Positions 1 through 9,227 of a stretch of 64,000 nucleotides of DNA are shown piece by piece. The position numbers and the translations under genes are program-made. Positions within the stretch are counted from its first letter, which is position 1, and each line of letters begins with the position of its first letter. This DNA comes from JAGNKE01 sp964583335 (GTDB taxonomy: Bacteria; Pseudomonadota; Alphaproteobacteria; Micavibrionales; Micavibrionaceae): assembly GCA_964583335.1 (NCBI GenBank), contig CAZOVG010000004.1, forward strand, positions 230,257-294,256, read 5' to 3'. The notes beneath the pieces are model-generated. The model did not search any database, was not told the DNA's origin, and saw only the letters and a list, made by a program, of their open reading frames with translations.

Positions 1-242
1 TCTTCTGGATCTAGGGGTTGCGTGCCGACCGAGCCGTCATCCCGGACCGTGATTTTTTCAATCTTCGCCTGCGCGGCGCGGAGTTTCGACTCGCAATGCT
101 GTTTAAGCAATGTCCCGCGTTCGTAAGAGGAGATGGATTCTTCGAGGGGGGCTTGTCCGGTTTCGAGACTTTTTACGATCGTCTCAAGTTCGACCAGCGC
201 TTCTTCAAACGACAGCGATTCAACGGGGCGTTGCCGCGACAT
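1..242 (-). CDS. xseB: Exodeoxyribonuclease VII small subunit (3' end cut by window edge)
   Basis: XseB partners with XseA to degrade single-stranded DNA in the cytoplasm. Reading the minus strand by hand gives a peptide that opens MSRQRPVESLSFEEAL and continues through SLETGQAPLEESISSYERG and LKQHCESKLRAAQ, the conserved helical pattern of the family. About 80 residues are visible, almost the full length of a protein usually 70-90 aa, so only the last few codons lie outside. I chose the ATG at 242-240; an in-frame ATG at 257-255 would add five residues (MDCFG). Neither has an obvious ribosome binding site. The gene is divergent from the phosphatase at 355. Confidence 0.88.
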   Translation of the reverse strand, partial: MSRQRPVESLSFEEALVELETIVKSLETGQAPLEESISSYERGTLLKQHCESKLRAAQAKIEKITVRDDGSVGTQPLDPE

Positions 243-354
243 ACCAAAACAATCCATAGACGGTTCAAATGAAGACGAAGTTTATGATAAGGCGCCTGTT
301 CACTCAAGCGTTTAAACACTTTGCGGACATAAAATTGTCTTTTATGATGTGATT

Positions 355-1110
355 ATGAACAATCGGTATGTCATACCGGAAGGATTCCGGGTTTACGCCA
401 TCGGTGACGTTCACGGGCATCTTGAGACGCTCGAACGGATGCACGAGGAGATCGAGCGGGATATGCGCTTTGCGCCTGATCTCAAGGCGCATATCGTCTA
501 TTTAGGCGACTATATAGACCGGGGGCCGCACAGTGCCCATATTATCGACCGGCTGATTGATTTGAAGGAGCGGAAGGACGGGGTCTACCGCTCTTTTCTT
601 TTAGGCAACCACGAACATTATATGATCCGGTTCATGAACGAGCCGGACCTTAACGATACGATGGAGTGGCTACAATGGGGCGGGATCGAGACGATCCAGA
701 GTTATGGGTACGGGTTTAAAACCTATCCGCCCGTGCGGGACGACCTTGAGGAGGCGCGGGATTTTCTCAATTCCCATGTGCCGGAAGAACACTGGAATTT
801 CCTCATTAACATGCCGATGGCGCTTGAGATCGGCGGGTATTTTTTCGCTCATGCCGGGGTTAACCCGCGCAAGAGCCTGAAGGAGCAGGATTTATGGGAG
901 CTGATCGGTATCCGGCAGCCCTTCCTTTCGTGGCATGAGGAGGCGGATTATAAACCGCTGCCTAAAAAAATTGTTCATGGCCACAGTATTTCCAAGGATC
1001 CGGTGATCCGGCCGCACCGCATCGGGGTGGACACGGGTCTTTTCAAGGGCGGGATGCTGACCGCCGCCGTGCTTGAGGCGACGGAAGTACGTTTTCTTCA
1101 GGTGCGATAA
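355..1110 (+). CDS. Serine/threonine-type metallophosphatase
   Basis: Calcineurin-like phosphoesterase of about 251 aa, related to bacterial protein phosphatases and diadenosine tetraphosphatases. The metal-binding motifs appear in the expected order: GDVHGH near residue 20, GDYIDRG near 55, GNHE near 88, then HAG near 170 and HGH near 215. Together these ligate the two metals and the phosphate. The true substrate cannot be told from sequence; signalling phosphoprotein or a dinucleotide are both possible. The ATG at 355 is preferred over an in-frame GTG at 349 because the latter leaves little room for a leader. It stands alone between divergent xseB and convergent gmhA. Confidence 0.85.
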   Translation: MNNRYVIPEGFRVYAIGDVHGHLETLERMHEEIERDMRFAPDLKAHIVYLGDYIDRGPHSAHIIDRLIDLKERKDGVYRSFLLGNHEHYMIRFMNEPDLNDTMEWLQWGGIETIQSYGYGFKTYPPVRDDLEEARDFLNSHVPEEHWNFLINMPMALEIGGYFFAHAGVNPRKSLKEQDLWELIGIRQPFLSWHEEADYKPLPKKIVHGHSISKDPVIRPHRIGVDTGLFKGGMLTAAVLEATEVRFLQVR

Positions 1111-1113
1111 GGT

Positions 1114-1734
1114 TCAGGCGAGGCCGAGTTTACGTTCCAGAGCGCCGCAGAGCATGTGGCCGATGGTGATGTGCATTTCCTGAATCCGGGCTGTGGTTTC
1201 TGAAGGAACCACGAGCAGGATATCGCAAAATTCGCGCATTTTTCCGCCGTCCCGGCCGGACAGGCCAACGGTGATGAGGTTTTTAGCGCGGGCGGCATGC
1301 AGGCCGTTGAGGACGTTGGCGCTGTTGCCCGAGGTGCTGATTCCGATGGCTACGTCGCCGGCAGTTCCCAGCGCGTCAATCTGCCGCGAAAAAAGGTAAT
1401 CGAAGCCGAAATCGTTTCCGATCGCTGTGAGCGATGATGTGTCTGTCGTCAGGGCGATTGCCGCTAGGGGGGCGCGGTCTTTTATGAAGCGCACGGTCAG
1501 TTCGGTTGCTAGATGCTGCGCGTCCGCCGCGCTGCCGCCGTTGCCGAAGAAGAGCAGTTTTCCGCCAGAGGCGAGGCTTGCGGCGCAGGAATCAAGCAGG
1601 GCCGCAAATCCGTCCTTCAGGCCGTCGAAGGTTTTGGCGGCGATCTCCAGATGATCCGCACGTTCGGACAACCAGTAAGAATCCAGATCGAAGACGTCGG
1701 GCGAATTATTCGCGCGTTTTACGGGAGGCTTCAC
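1114..1734 (-). CDS. gmhA: Phosphoheptose isomerase, SIS domain
   Basis: Sedoheptulose-7-phosphate isomerase, first step of ADP-heptose synthesis for the lipopolysaccharide inner core. The 206-aa protein is a single SIS domain: FFGNGGSAADAQHLATE near residue 65 and the STSGNSANVLNGL loop near 133 bind the sugar phosphate, and QEMHITIGHMLC near the C terminus supplies family-conserved active-site residues. Its start overlaps the stop of the upstream lipoprotein gene by four bases, so the two are probably translated together. Its stop lies only three bases from that of the convergent phosphatase. No other heptose genes are next to it here. Confidence 0.9.
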   Translation of the reverse strand: MKPPVKRANNSPDVFDLDSYWLSERADHLEIAAKTFDGLKDGFAALLDSCAASLASGGKLLFFGNGGSAADAQHLATELTVRFIKDRAPLAAIALTTDTSSLTAIGNDFGFDYLFSRQIDALGTAGDVAIGISTSGNSANVLNGLHAARAKNLITVGLSGRDGGKMREFCDILLVVPSETTARIQEMHITIGHMLCGALERKLGLA

Positions 1735-2522
1735 GGAAGAGGCTCCTTCATCACGGCCAGAGGCGGCCCGGAGGCGCCGGGGTGGTTCGCGGCGGTATCC
1801 TCGATCAGCCTGTCTTCGGCGGATTGCCCGGCAGCGGGTTCCTCGATGGTCACGAAGGTCACACGCGGTTTGCGCTTGGGTATTGGTACCTGTCCGGGCG
1901 CCAGAGCCTTGCGGTTATAGGCTAACTGTTCAGGCGAAAGCTGGAAGCCGACCAGAACCTGATACTGGAAGGCGACATCCGGGCCCTTGATCGGAATGAT
2001 CTGCCGTAGGTATTCCATGTGGGTCCGTGTTGTTTCGCCGGGTTCGAAGCCCATGGAGACGGCGAACACTTCCTTTGCCATGATCTTGCCGTTCGGTCCG
2101 GTTACGGCGACGAAAAAGGGATAGGTCAGGAAGGGCTTATCCGAGGGTGTCTGGCGGGCCTTGGGGCCAAGGGTCCCGATGAATTTCAGGGTCATATCAA
2201 CGGTCGCGCTGCTGTTGGCCAGCTCGCAGCCGCTTTTTCCCTTCTGGATCTTCATTTCAACCAGCATATTTTCCAGAATCATTCTGTGTTCGTCTGTAAA
2301 ATCAGACAGGGAGCCGAGATCGTCCACGATCTGTATGGACGGGCAGGAATCGGTCAGAAGACGGTCGGAGCCTTTAAGGCCCCGCGCCTCGGCCCGGCCG
2401 ATTTCGAGGCCCCGGTTGACGTCGTCGACCATGCCGTCCACGGTCTCGGCGCAACCGGGAAGCATCAGGAGCGCGAGCAGGGTGAGGAGAAGCCGCTGGA
2501 GGTTATTGGTGTGTTTTTTCAT
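1731..2522 (-). CDS. Predicted lipoprotein of unknown function
   Basis: A 263-aa protein with a clear lipoprotein signal: basic MKKHTNN start, a hydrophobic stretch rich in leucine, then the lipobox LPGC, so it should be acylated on that cysteine and held in an outer or inner membrane facing the periplasm. The mature part has three more cysteines or so (SCPS, SGCE) and a proline-rich tail; I do not recognise a family. An in-frame ATG at 2546 would add eight residues (MKFTRRLF) before the signal; the 2522 start gives a textbook signal peptide. It overlaps gmhA by four bases downstream, which suggests an envelope-related role by context only. Confidence 0.7.
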   Translation of the reverse strand: MKKHTNNLQRLLLTLLALLMLPGCAETVDGMVDDVNRGLEIGRAEARGLKGSDRLLTDSCPSIQIVDDLGSLSDFTDEHRMILENMLVEMKIQKGKSGCELANSSATVDMTLKFIGTLGPKARQTPSDKPFLTYPFFVAVTGPNGKIMAKEVFAVSMGFEPGETTRTHMEYLRQIIPIKGPDVAFQYQVLVGFQLSPEQLAYNRKALAPGQVPIPKRKPRVTFVTIEEPAAGQSAEDRLIEDTAANHPGASGPPLAVMKEPLP

Positions 2523-2647
2523 AAACAGCCGACGCGTGAATTTCATGCATCAGAGTACGAAAGCGCGCTGCGGTGCGCAAGGGTGTGGATAAATGAAATG
2601 AAATTCCCTATACAGATAGCGTGAAAGCAGCGCGTTTAGGTGACCTT

Positions 2648-3598
2648 ATGGCAAATGAGAAGCTTACGGTGATTTTGGCGGCTCCGCGCGGATTTTGCGC
2701 GGGGGTGGACCGGGCGATCCAGATCGTCGAGTTGGCGCTGCAAAAGTACGGCGCGCCGGTCTATGTTCGGCATGAGATCGTTCATAATAAGTACGTCGTT
2801 GATTCTCTTAGAGAAAAAGGCGCTGTTTTTGTCGAGGAACTCGATGAAATTCCGCAGGACGGGCAGCCCGTGATTTTTTCGGCGCACGGGGTTCCGAAAT
2901 CCGTGCCTGAAACCGCCAAGAAGCGCGAAATGTTTTTTATAGACGCGACTTGCCCTCTGGTGAGCAAAGTCCATCGGGAGGCCGAGCGGCACCATCAGGA
3001 CGGGGATCAGGTGATTCTGATCGGGCATGCCGGGCATCCCGAGGTGATCGGCACGATGGGGCAACTGCCTGAGGGCGCCGTTATTCTGGTCGAGACGCTG
3101 GAAGATGTCGAAAAAATTGCTGTCAGGGATCAGGGGCATCTTGCCTATTGCACGCAGACCACGCTTTCGGTTGACGATACGGCGGCGATCGTGGCTGCGT
3201 TGCAGGCCCGCTTTCCGGGGATCAAGGGGCCGCGCAAGGAAGATATCTGCTATGCCACGACGAACCGGCAGGCGGCAATGAAGGAGATTGCGGCGTTGAG
3301 CGATGCGGTGATCGTCATCGGCGCGCCGAACTCCTCCAACTCCAACCGTCTGGTCGAGGTCGCGCGGCAAAATGGTTGCCCGAAGGCCATGCTGATCCAG
3401 CGGGCCGTGGATATCGACTGGAGCTGGCTGGAGGGGGTTTCGCGGCTGGGCCTAAGTGCTGGAGCGTCCGCTCCCGAGCGGCTGGTCGAGGAGGTCGTCA
3501 CCCTCCTGCGCAGCCGCTACGAGGTCGCCATCGAGGAGACGATTCTTACCGAAGAGAACGTGACTTTCAAACTTCCCAAAGTTCTCAACGTGGCGTAG
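2648..3598 (+). CDS. ispH: 4-hydroxy-3-methylbut-2-enyl diphosphate reductase
   Basis: IspH (LytB) is the last enzyme of the MEP isoprenoid pathway, reducing HMBPP to IPP and DMAPP with a 4Fe-4S cluster. The three cluster cysteines are seen in APRGFCAGVDRA near residue 20, DATCPLVSKVH near 105 and EDICYATTNRQ near 205. The HEIVHN, HGVPKSV and IGAPNSSNSNRL substrate motifs are also present. At about 316 aa the length is normal. ATG at 2648 fits the family start MANEKLTVILA; a GTG at 2621 would add nine unmatched residues. thrB follows after 36 bases, a pairing that recurs in alphaproteobacteria. Confidence 0.95.
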   Translation: MANEKLTVILAAPRGFCAGVDRAIQIVELALQKYGAPVYVRHEIVHNKYVVDSLREKGAVFVEELDEIPQDGQPVIFSAHGVPKSVPETAKKREMFFIDATCPLVSKVHREAERHHQDGDQVILIGHAGHPEVIGTMGQLPEGAVILVETLEDVEKIAVRDQGHLAYCTQTTLSVDDTAAIVAALQARFPGIKGPRKEDICYATTNRQAAMKEIAALSDAVIVIGAPNSSNSNRLVEVARQNGCPKAMLIQRAVDIDWSWLEGVSRLGLSAGASAPERLVEEVVTLLRSRYEVAIEETILTEENVTFKLPKVLNVA

Positions 3599-3634
3599 GT
3601 TTCATTTTTTGTTCAATCGGGTATTTTTTCGGGC

Positions 3635-4603
3635 ATGGCCGTCTATACGCATATCACCGCTGGTCAACTCTCAGATTTTCTGGGGCTTTACGATCTGGGG
3701 ACGCTCGTGTCCTTCGAAGGTATTGCGCAGGGGGTGAGCAATACGAATTATCATGTCTTTACCGATCGTGGGCGGTTTATTCTGACCATGTTCGAGGAGC
3801 GCCGGGTGAACGAGGCCGACCTGCCGTTTTTCTTCGCCTTTTCCGACCATCTTTCACACGCGGGTATTCAGACGCCCCGGGCCTTGCCCGACCGGGCGGG
3901 GCGAAATATCGGACGGCTGGCGGGGCGGCCCGCCGTGCTTTTGAATTTTCTGGAGGGTAAGGATATTCCCAAGGCCGAACTGACGCCCGCGCATTGCGGG
4001 TCGTTCGGCGCGGGTCTGGCGCGGATGCACCGGGCGGCGGACGGCTTCGGCATGACCCGCACAAATTCGATGGGCCCAGAGAAGTGGCGGGTTCTGGCCG
4101 ATAAGACCGCAGGCGGCGCGGACGGTTTTCATGCGGGATTGCGTACGATCATCGCCGACGAGCTGGCGGCGTTGCTGGCTGTCTGGCCCGGGCAGGATCG
4201 CGGCGTTCCCTCAGGCACGGTCCATGCCGACGCGTTTCCCGACAACGTGTTTTTCATTGACGGGGAGATGAGCGCGGTCATCGACTTTTATTTTTCCTGC
4301 ACGGATTTTTATGCCTATGACCTTGCGATCTCGATCAATGCCTGGTGTTTCGCGCCCGACCATACGTTTTCACCCGAACGCTACAGTGCCTTTATGCAGG
4401 CCTATCAGTCCGTGCGTCCTTTGAGCGCGGACGAGGCGGAGTTTTTGCCGCTGTTCTGTCGGGGGGCGGCGCTAAGAATTTTGCTGTCGCGGCTTGAGGA
4501 ATATCTGGAGCATGATACCTCCACATTGATGGTGCCGCACGATCCGGGTGAGTATCTGACCAAGCTCCTGTTTCATAAGCAGGAGGGGCTGCCGCGTGTC
4601 TAA
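3635..4603 (+). CDS. thrB: Homoserine kinase, ThrB2/aminoglycoside-phosphotransferase type
   Basis: Phosphorylates homoserine for threonine synthesis. The 322-aa protein belongs to the APH/choline kinase fold rather than the GHMP-kinase ThrB of enteric bacteria. Visible marks are the N-terminal GIAQGVSNTNYHV loop (residues 29-41), the catalytic-loop motif VHADAFPDNVFF near 198 and the metal-binding motif AVIDFYFSCTDFYAYDLA near 215. The gene sits between ispH and rnhA and its last eight bases overlap the start of rnhA, so all three probably form one transcript. No truncation seen. Confidence 0.93.
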   Translation: MAVYTHITAGQLSDFLGLYDLGTLVSFEGIAQGVSNTNYHVFTDRGRFILTMFEERRVNEADLPFFFAFSDHLSHAGIQTPRALPDRAGRNIGRLAGRPAVLLNFLEGKDIPKAELTPAHCGSFGAGLARMHRAADGFGMTRTNSMGPEKWRVLADKTAGGADGFHAGLRTIIADELAALLAVWPGQDRGVPSGTVHADAFPDNVFFIDGEMSAVIDFYFSCTDFYAYDLAISINAWCFAPDHTFSPERYSAFMQAYQSVRPLSADEAEFLPLFCRGAALRILLSRLEEYLEHDTSTLMVPHDPGEYLTKLLFHKQEGLPRV

Positions 4604-5036
4604 GCCGGGGATCGTCGAGATTTATACGGACGGCGCATGCAGCGGGAATCCGGGCCCAGGAGGATGGGGCGCGATCCTGCGCTATAACGGACATGAGAGG
4701 GAACTCAGTGGCGGTGCGGAGGATACGACGAATAACCGCATGGAGATGATGGCCGTCATCGAGGCGCTGCGCGCGCTTAAAAAACGCTCGCGGGTGGAGC
4801 TTTATACAGACAGCCAGTACGTCAAGCAGGGGATCGAGGACTGGCTCAAGGGCTGGAAGGCGAAGGGGTGGAAGACCTCGAACAAGAAGCCCGTCAAAAA
4901 TCAGGATCTCTGGATGGAGATCGACGATCTGGTTCTTCAGCACGATATTTCGTTTCATTGGGTGCGCGGACATGACGGACACCCGGAGAACGAGCGGGCG
5001 GACGCGCTGGCGCGGGCGGCTATTCCCCGACGCTAA
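4596..5036 (+). CDS. rnhA: Ribonuclease HI
   Basis: Cuts the RNA strand of RNA-DNA hybrids, removing Okazaki primers and R-loops. The 146-aa protein has the four carboxylates of the active site: D in YTDGACSGNPG, E in NNRMEMMAV, D in YTDSQYV and D in ENERADALA. The histidine of the HDGHPEN loop and the basic handle KGWKAKGWKTS are present. Translation starts at a GTG inside the end of thrB (eight-base overlap), implying coupling. Its stop overlaps the stop of the convergent PBP gene by four bases, so there is no room for a separate terminator. Confidence 0.95.
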   Translation: MSKPGIVEIYTDGACSGNPGPGGWGAILRYNGHERELSGGAEDTTNNRMEMMAVIEALRALKKRSRVELYTDSQYVKQGIEDWLKGWKAKGWKTSNKKPVKNQDLWMEIDDLVLQHDISFHWVRGHDGHPENERADALARAAIPRR

Positions 5037-7030
5037 TCGTTCAGGTGCGAGAAATCGCGGGCGTCGCGCTCCTTGGGTTTGAACTTGCCGTCGCCTTCGG
5101 TTTTGAGGAGTCGTCCCAACATGCCGCTGAAGCCGTCATCCCCGCTTACCTGACCGTTATTACCAACCGTTTCCGAGCCGGTATATCGTATGGGCGAGAA
5201 TGCCCCGCGTCCCGTCAGCATGACGTCACGCCAGATTTCTCCCGGTGGGCCTGCGCCGGTTGTTTTGTCCATGGGGCTGTTATCGTCATTTCCCAGCCAC
5301 ACCGCAACGACCATTTCGCTGGTAAAGCCGATGAACCATGCGTCGCGATAATCCTGCGATGTTCCTGTTTTTGCAGAGGCGGAAAATGGAATCTTGATAC
5401 GGTGGGCTGTTCCGTCGATCAGGACACGCTCCATCATCCGACTGACGTTTTGGGCTGCGCGATGGTCTATCACCGCAATGGGTGTTTGGGGTTTTCGTTT
5501 GTAGAGAACACGGCTCTGCGTATCCTTAATCAATTCGATCGCGTAGGGGGTTACGCCGAAACCGCCGTTGGCGAGGGTGGCGTAGGCGGTGGTCATGTCC
5601 AGCATCGAGACGCCAGAGCTGCCGAGCGCGAGGCTGAGATCGGGCTCCAGTTTTGAAGTAATGCCCATCTGCCGCGCGTTGTTGATGACTGAGGCGACGC
5701 CGACCTCTTTCATCAGGCGTACGGCGGCGGTGTTCATAGAATAGGCCAGAGCTTGTTCCAAACTGCTTTCGCCGTAATATTTGTCGGCGAAATTGGCCGG
5801 CTTGTACTTGCCTTGCGTGATGGGCGCGTCGAGGATCGTGCTGCCGGGTTTCCAGCCCTGTTCGAGCGCGGTCAAGTAGACGATGGGTTTGAAGGACGAG
5901 CCGGGGGGGCGAAGAGCCTGCGTCGCACGGTTGAATTCGCTTCCTTTACGGTCCTTGCCGCCGACCATCGCCACGATTGCACCGTCGGGCCGCATGACGA
6001 GCACGGCCCCCTGAGACGCTTTAAGTTTTTCACCCTTTTCCTTCAGTTGCGCGGCGAGTGACTCCTCGGCCTTGCTTTGAATTTTCGGCGATAGGGTGGT
6101 TTGTACGACCAGATCCATTCCCGGCGTGCCGATCAGGTCATCGAGGTTGCCCAAAACCCAGTCGGCGAAATATCCGGCCTCCTTGGAAATAGCGGATTTT
6201 CCTGAAATCTTCGGCAGGGTGCGCGGAGCTTCCTTCGCTTCATGTTCGGCGATATATCCGGCGTCCACCATCGCGCTTAGGACAACGTCGGAGCGTTCGA
6301 GTGCCAATTCAGGGTTGGCCAGCGGGGAATAGCGAGAGGGCGCCTTGAGCAATCCGGCTATGATGGCACATTCGCGAAGGGAGAGTTTTTCTACCTCTTT
6401 GCCGAAGTAAATTTCTGCGGCGGCGTCCACGCCATACAGGCCGGAGCCGAGATAAACGCGGTTAAGGTAGGCGCTGAGGATTTCATCCTTGGTCAAGTGC
6501 CATTCCAGCCAGACGGCGAGCATGGCTTCCTGCACCTTGCGTTTAAGGGTGCGGTCATAGCTTAGAAAAAGGTTTTTCGCGAGCTGCTGGGTGATCGTCG
6601 ATCCGCCCTGCACCAAGCGGCCTTGGCTTGCGTTAACCACTACGGCGCGGGCTATGCCGAAAGCGTCGATTCCGGGGTGTTGGTAAAAGCGGCGGTCTTC
6701 GGTCGCCAGAACGGCGTTGATCAGGTTCGTGGGCAGTTCGGATACAGTGACCGTTTGTCCCTTGGTCTCGCCGTAACGGGCGATCTGGGAGCCATCGGAG
6801 GCCAGAATTGTAATCGAGGGGCGGCGTTCGAATTTCGAGGCTTGGGCGATGTCCGGGAGGTCGGCGGCGAACCAGCCGAGGACGAAGACGCCGATGATCC
6901 CCGTCCACAGCCCCAGAACGACCAGCCATTTGAAAAGCCGAACGGAGAGGGAGCGCTTTTTTGCACGCTTTTTGGATTTGTTGCCTTTGGACGCGGATGA
7001 GCCGCCCTTATTCTTCTTCTTTTTTGCCAT
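5033..7030 (-). CDS. Penicillin-binding protein 1A (class A, bifunctional)
   Basis: Peptidoglycan synthase with glycosyltransferase and transpeptidase activities, anchored in the inner membrane. After a very basic, lysine-rich start there is one membrane segment (about residues 30-52). The glycosyltransferase family 51 domain follows with catalytic EDRRFYQHPG and QGGSTITQQLAKN. The penicillin-binding domain has SSFK (nucleophile serine), SMN and KTGTS in order. At 665 aa it is on the short side for a PBP1A: the outer loop domain is small. The C-terminal glycine-rich tail is likely unstructured. The gene is monocistronic on the minus strand. Confidence 0.93.
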   Translation of the reverse strand: MAKKKKNKGGSSASKGNKSKKRAKKRSLSVRLFKWLVVLGLWTGIIGVFVLGWFAADLPDIAQASKFERRPSITILASDGSQIARYGETKGQTVTVSELPTNLINAVLATEDRRFYQHPGIDAFGIARAVVVNASQGRLVQGGSTITQQLAKNLFLSYDRTLKRKVQEAMLAVWLEWHLTKDEILSAYLNRVYLGSGLYGVDAAAEIYFGKEVEKLSLRECAIIAGLLKAPSRYSPLANPELALERSDVVLSAMVDAGYIAEHEAKEAPRTLPKISGKSAISKEAGYFADWVLGNLDDLIGTPGMDLVVQTTLSPKIQSKAEESLAAQLKEKGEKLKASQGAVLVMRPDGAIVAMVGGKDRKGSEFNRATQALRPPGSSFKPIVYLTALEQGWKPGSTILDAPITQGKYKPANFADKYYGESSLEQALAYSMNTAAVRLMKEVGVASVINNARQMGITSKLEPDLSLALGSSGVSMLDMTTAYATLANGGFGVTPYAIELIKDTQSRVLYKRKPQTPIAVIDHRAAQNVSRMMERVLIDGTAHRIKIPFSASAKTGTSQDYRDAWFIGFTSEMVVAVWLGNDDNSPMDKTTGAGPPGEIWRDVMLTGRGAFSPIRYTGSETVGNNGQVSGDDGFSGMLGRLLKTEGDGKFKPKERDARDFSHLND

Positions 7031-7083
7031 TTTTTGCCCGTTGAGTTGCGGGAAGTTAGGTTAGATTAACTAAACTTTTTCAC

Positions 7084-7617
7084 TTAACTACAGTCGAGCC
7101 AGTAGCGTCTGCGCGCCGGGAATTTGTCGGTTGCCTGAGTCACGTCCTGAAGCTTGCCGCCGCAAAATTCGATCATCTTGATCGAGGCCTTGTCCTCGGG
7201 GTCCACGGTGACCAATGCACGTTCTATGCCCAGATAGTTCAGATAGGGGATGGATTTCTGGATCAGTTTCTTGCCGAAGCCCTTTTTGCGCATGCTGGGC
7301 CGGATGATGAAATTGAGGTGGCCGCCCCATTTTTCGAGATGCCAGTTGAGGCGGTGGCGAATATTGAGGGTGCCGATAAATTCCTTATCCTTGACGAGCC
7401 AGAGAACTGTCTCAGGCACAGGCTCAACCCACTCAGCGTATGGCTTGTGCAGGCTTTTTTTGCCGCTTGTGATTTTTTCGATGAAATCGCCGAAATTTTC
7501 CTCAACGTCCTTGATGTTCAGGAACGTGTAACGACCTTCGGCCTGAAATTCCTTCAGGGCTTCGATGTAGCTTTTCTTGTGCTCTATGTCTGGCTTTACG
7601 AGTTTAGCGGCTGTCAT
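7084..7617 (-). CDS. GNAT family N-acetyltransferase
   Basis: Transfers an acetyl group from acetyl-CoA to an unknown amine. The 177-aa protein has the fold's core: the strand LNIRHRLNWHLEKWGGHLNF followed by the acetyl-CoA pyrophosphate loop in RPSMRKKGFGKKL (near residue 110), and the later DPEDKASIKMIEFCGG segment. The substrate cannot be assigned; similar proteins are annotated only as GNAT. It lies alone between the PBP1A gene and mgtE, all on the minus strand with gaps of 50-70 bases. Confidence 0.82.
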   Translation of the reverse strand: MTAAKLVKPDIEHKKSYIEALKEFQAEGRYTFLNIKDVEENFGDFIEKITSGKKSLHKPYAEWVEPVPETVLWLVKDKEFIGTLNIRHRLNWHLEKWGGHLNFIIRPSMRKKGFGKKLIQKSIPYLNYLGIERALVTVDPEDKASIKMIEFCGGKLQDVTQATDKFPARRRYWLDCS

Positions 7618-7686
7618 GACTCTGCGTACTTAATTTTCAGCGTTTATAGGCTATTTTCCGGCCAATATCAAACAGGATGGGGCTTG

Positions 7687-9099
7687 TCAGATCAGAAAGA
7701 GCGCCGCGAGGCCTAAAAAGGCAAAGAAGCCAACGACATCGGTGACGGTTGTGAGCAAGACGGAGGATGAAATCGCCGGATCGCTGCCGATTTTATCCAG
7801 GAAGAGGGGGATACCCGCCCCGAACAGCCCGGCGGCCACAAGGTTGATAATCATCGCCATGCCGATCACAAGGCCTAGAACGGGGTTCCAGAACCACAAA
7901 CCTGCGACCACTCCTGCCAGCGCTGCGAAAAGTACGCCGTTGACTGCGCCGACCAGGGTTTCCTTCCAGATTACGCGCCATGTGTTCGTGCCAGAGAGTT
8001 CGCGGGTGGCGATCGCGCGCACCGCCACGGCTAGGGCCTGTGTTCCCGCGTTTCCGCCCATGGAGGCCACGATCGGCATGAGGACGGCCAGCGCCACGAC
8101 CTGTTCGATTGTTGCATCAAAAAATGAGATAACGACCGAAGCCAGAATAGCCGTCCAGAGGTTCACAAAAAGCCAAGTGAAGCGGTTGGTGGCCGTTGTG
8201 ATAACCGCATTATAGAGGTCGCCCTGCTGACCGACCCCGGCGAGGCGCAGGATGTCCTCCTCGGCTTCCTCATCGATGACGTCCACGATATCGTCAATCG
8301 TGATCATCCCTAGAAGCCGCCCGTCGCTGTCGATGACCGGCGCGGAGACCATGTTTTCGCGGCGGAAAAGGTGGGCAACCTGTTCCTGATCCATGTCCGC
8401 CGGGATCGTGTGCGCCTCGCGCTGGATAAGGTTTTTGACCTTTTCGGAGCGCTTGGCTCTTACAATCTGGCTCAAAGGCACCTCACCGACCACATGATAG
8501 GCCGGGTCGATAATAAACACGTCGAAGAAGCTCTCGGGGAGGCCCTCGGCGGCGGCGCGCATATAGTCGATAGTTTTGCCGACCGTCCAGAATTCGGGGA
8601 TGGCGACGACTTCGCGACTCATCAGGCGGCCCGCGCTGTCCTCGGGGAAGCTGAGACCTTCCTCCAGCGCGACGCGCATCTTGGCCGAAAGATTTTTCAT
8701 AATTTCAGCCTGGAAGGACGAATCGAGTTGCTCGATCAGAAGGAGCGCGTCGTCGCTTTCGAGTTCAGAGATGATTTGCGCGACTTGCGCGGCGCTCATG
8801 GCAGAGAGCGAATTCCGGCTGATTTCCTTGTCGAGTTCGACGAAGGTTTCCGGGTCGAGCATGTCCCCGAATTTGCTGAGCAGCTCCTCGCGGTCGTCGT
8901 CTTTGATTTTAGAAAGAAGTTCGGCGGTATCAGCGCTGCTGAGGTCGTCGAGCGCGGTGAACAGCGTGTCGGCATCCTGTGCCCGCAGGGCGTCCACCAC
9001 GTCGCGGATGTCTTCGTCCGTCAGGTGATAGTCCAAGGAGTCTCTGGCCGTGATCTTGTCGGCCGGGATGTCCTTGCTTTCCGGTGCGCTGTCAGACAT
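7687..9099 (-). CDS. mgtE: Magnesium transporter MgtE
   Basis: Mg2+-gated magnesium channel of the inner membrane. The 470-aa protein shows the family's order: an N-terminal superhelical domain of acidic repeats (EELLSKFGDML, ESDDALLLIEQLD), two CBS domains (around residues 145-265, with GRLLGMITIDDIVDVIDEEAEED), then the plug helix and about five membrane segments in the C-terminal 190 residues, including MGGNAGTQALAVAVRA. The CBS acidic residues act as the magnesium sensor in characterised homologues. The start at 9099 (MSDSAPE) is preferred; a possible upstream start at 9108 adds three residues. Confidence 0.95.
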   Translation of the reverse strand: MSDSAPESKDIPADKITARDSLDYHLTDEDIRDVVDALRAQDADTLFTALDDLSSADTAELLSKIKDDDREELLSKFGDMLDPETFVELDKEISRNSLSAMSAAQVAQIISELESDDALLLIEQLDSSFQAEIMKNLSAKMRVALEEGLSFPEDSAGRLMSREVVAIPEFWTVGKTIDYMRAAAEGLPESFFDVFIIDPAYHVVGEVPLSQIVRAKRSEKVKNLIQREAHTIPADMDQEQVAHLFRRENMVSAPVIDSDGRLLGMITIDDIVDVIDEEAEEDILRLAGVGQQGDLYNAVITTATNRFTWLFVNLWTAILASVVISFFDATIEQVVALAVLMPIVASMGGNAGTQALAVAVRAIATRELSGTNTWRVIWKETLVGAVNGVLFAALAGVVAGLWFWNPVLGLVIGMAMIINLVAAGLFGAGIPLFLDKIGSDPAISSSVLLTTVTDVVGFFAFLGLAALFLI

Positions 9100-9183
9100 G
9101 GCTACCACCCCCTAGGGCGTGTATCAGGCCGAGGCCCGCCCCCACTCAAATTTATATATCACTAGGCGGATCGGCGCCACAGG

Positions 9184-9216
9184 AAGAAAAGAGGGGCCGG
9201 AGTTTTGAGCTCCGGC
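9184..9216 (-). terminator. Probable Rho-independent terminator of maeB
   Basis: On the minus strand, just past the maeB stop, the arms GCCGGAG (9196-9202) and CTCCGGC (9210-9216) form a seven-pair GC-rich stem with a short loop, followed by a pyrimidine tract with four consecutive T residues. Position and shape fit termination of maeB before mgtE. Confidence 0.6.
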
Positions 9217-9227
9217 GGCCATATGAT

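Noticed and set aside
18..272. Plus-strand ORF at the left edge
   Set aside because: It is the antisense of xseB, whose minus-strand peptide matches the exonuclease VII small subunit.
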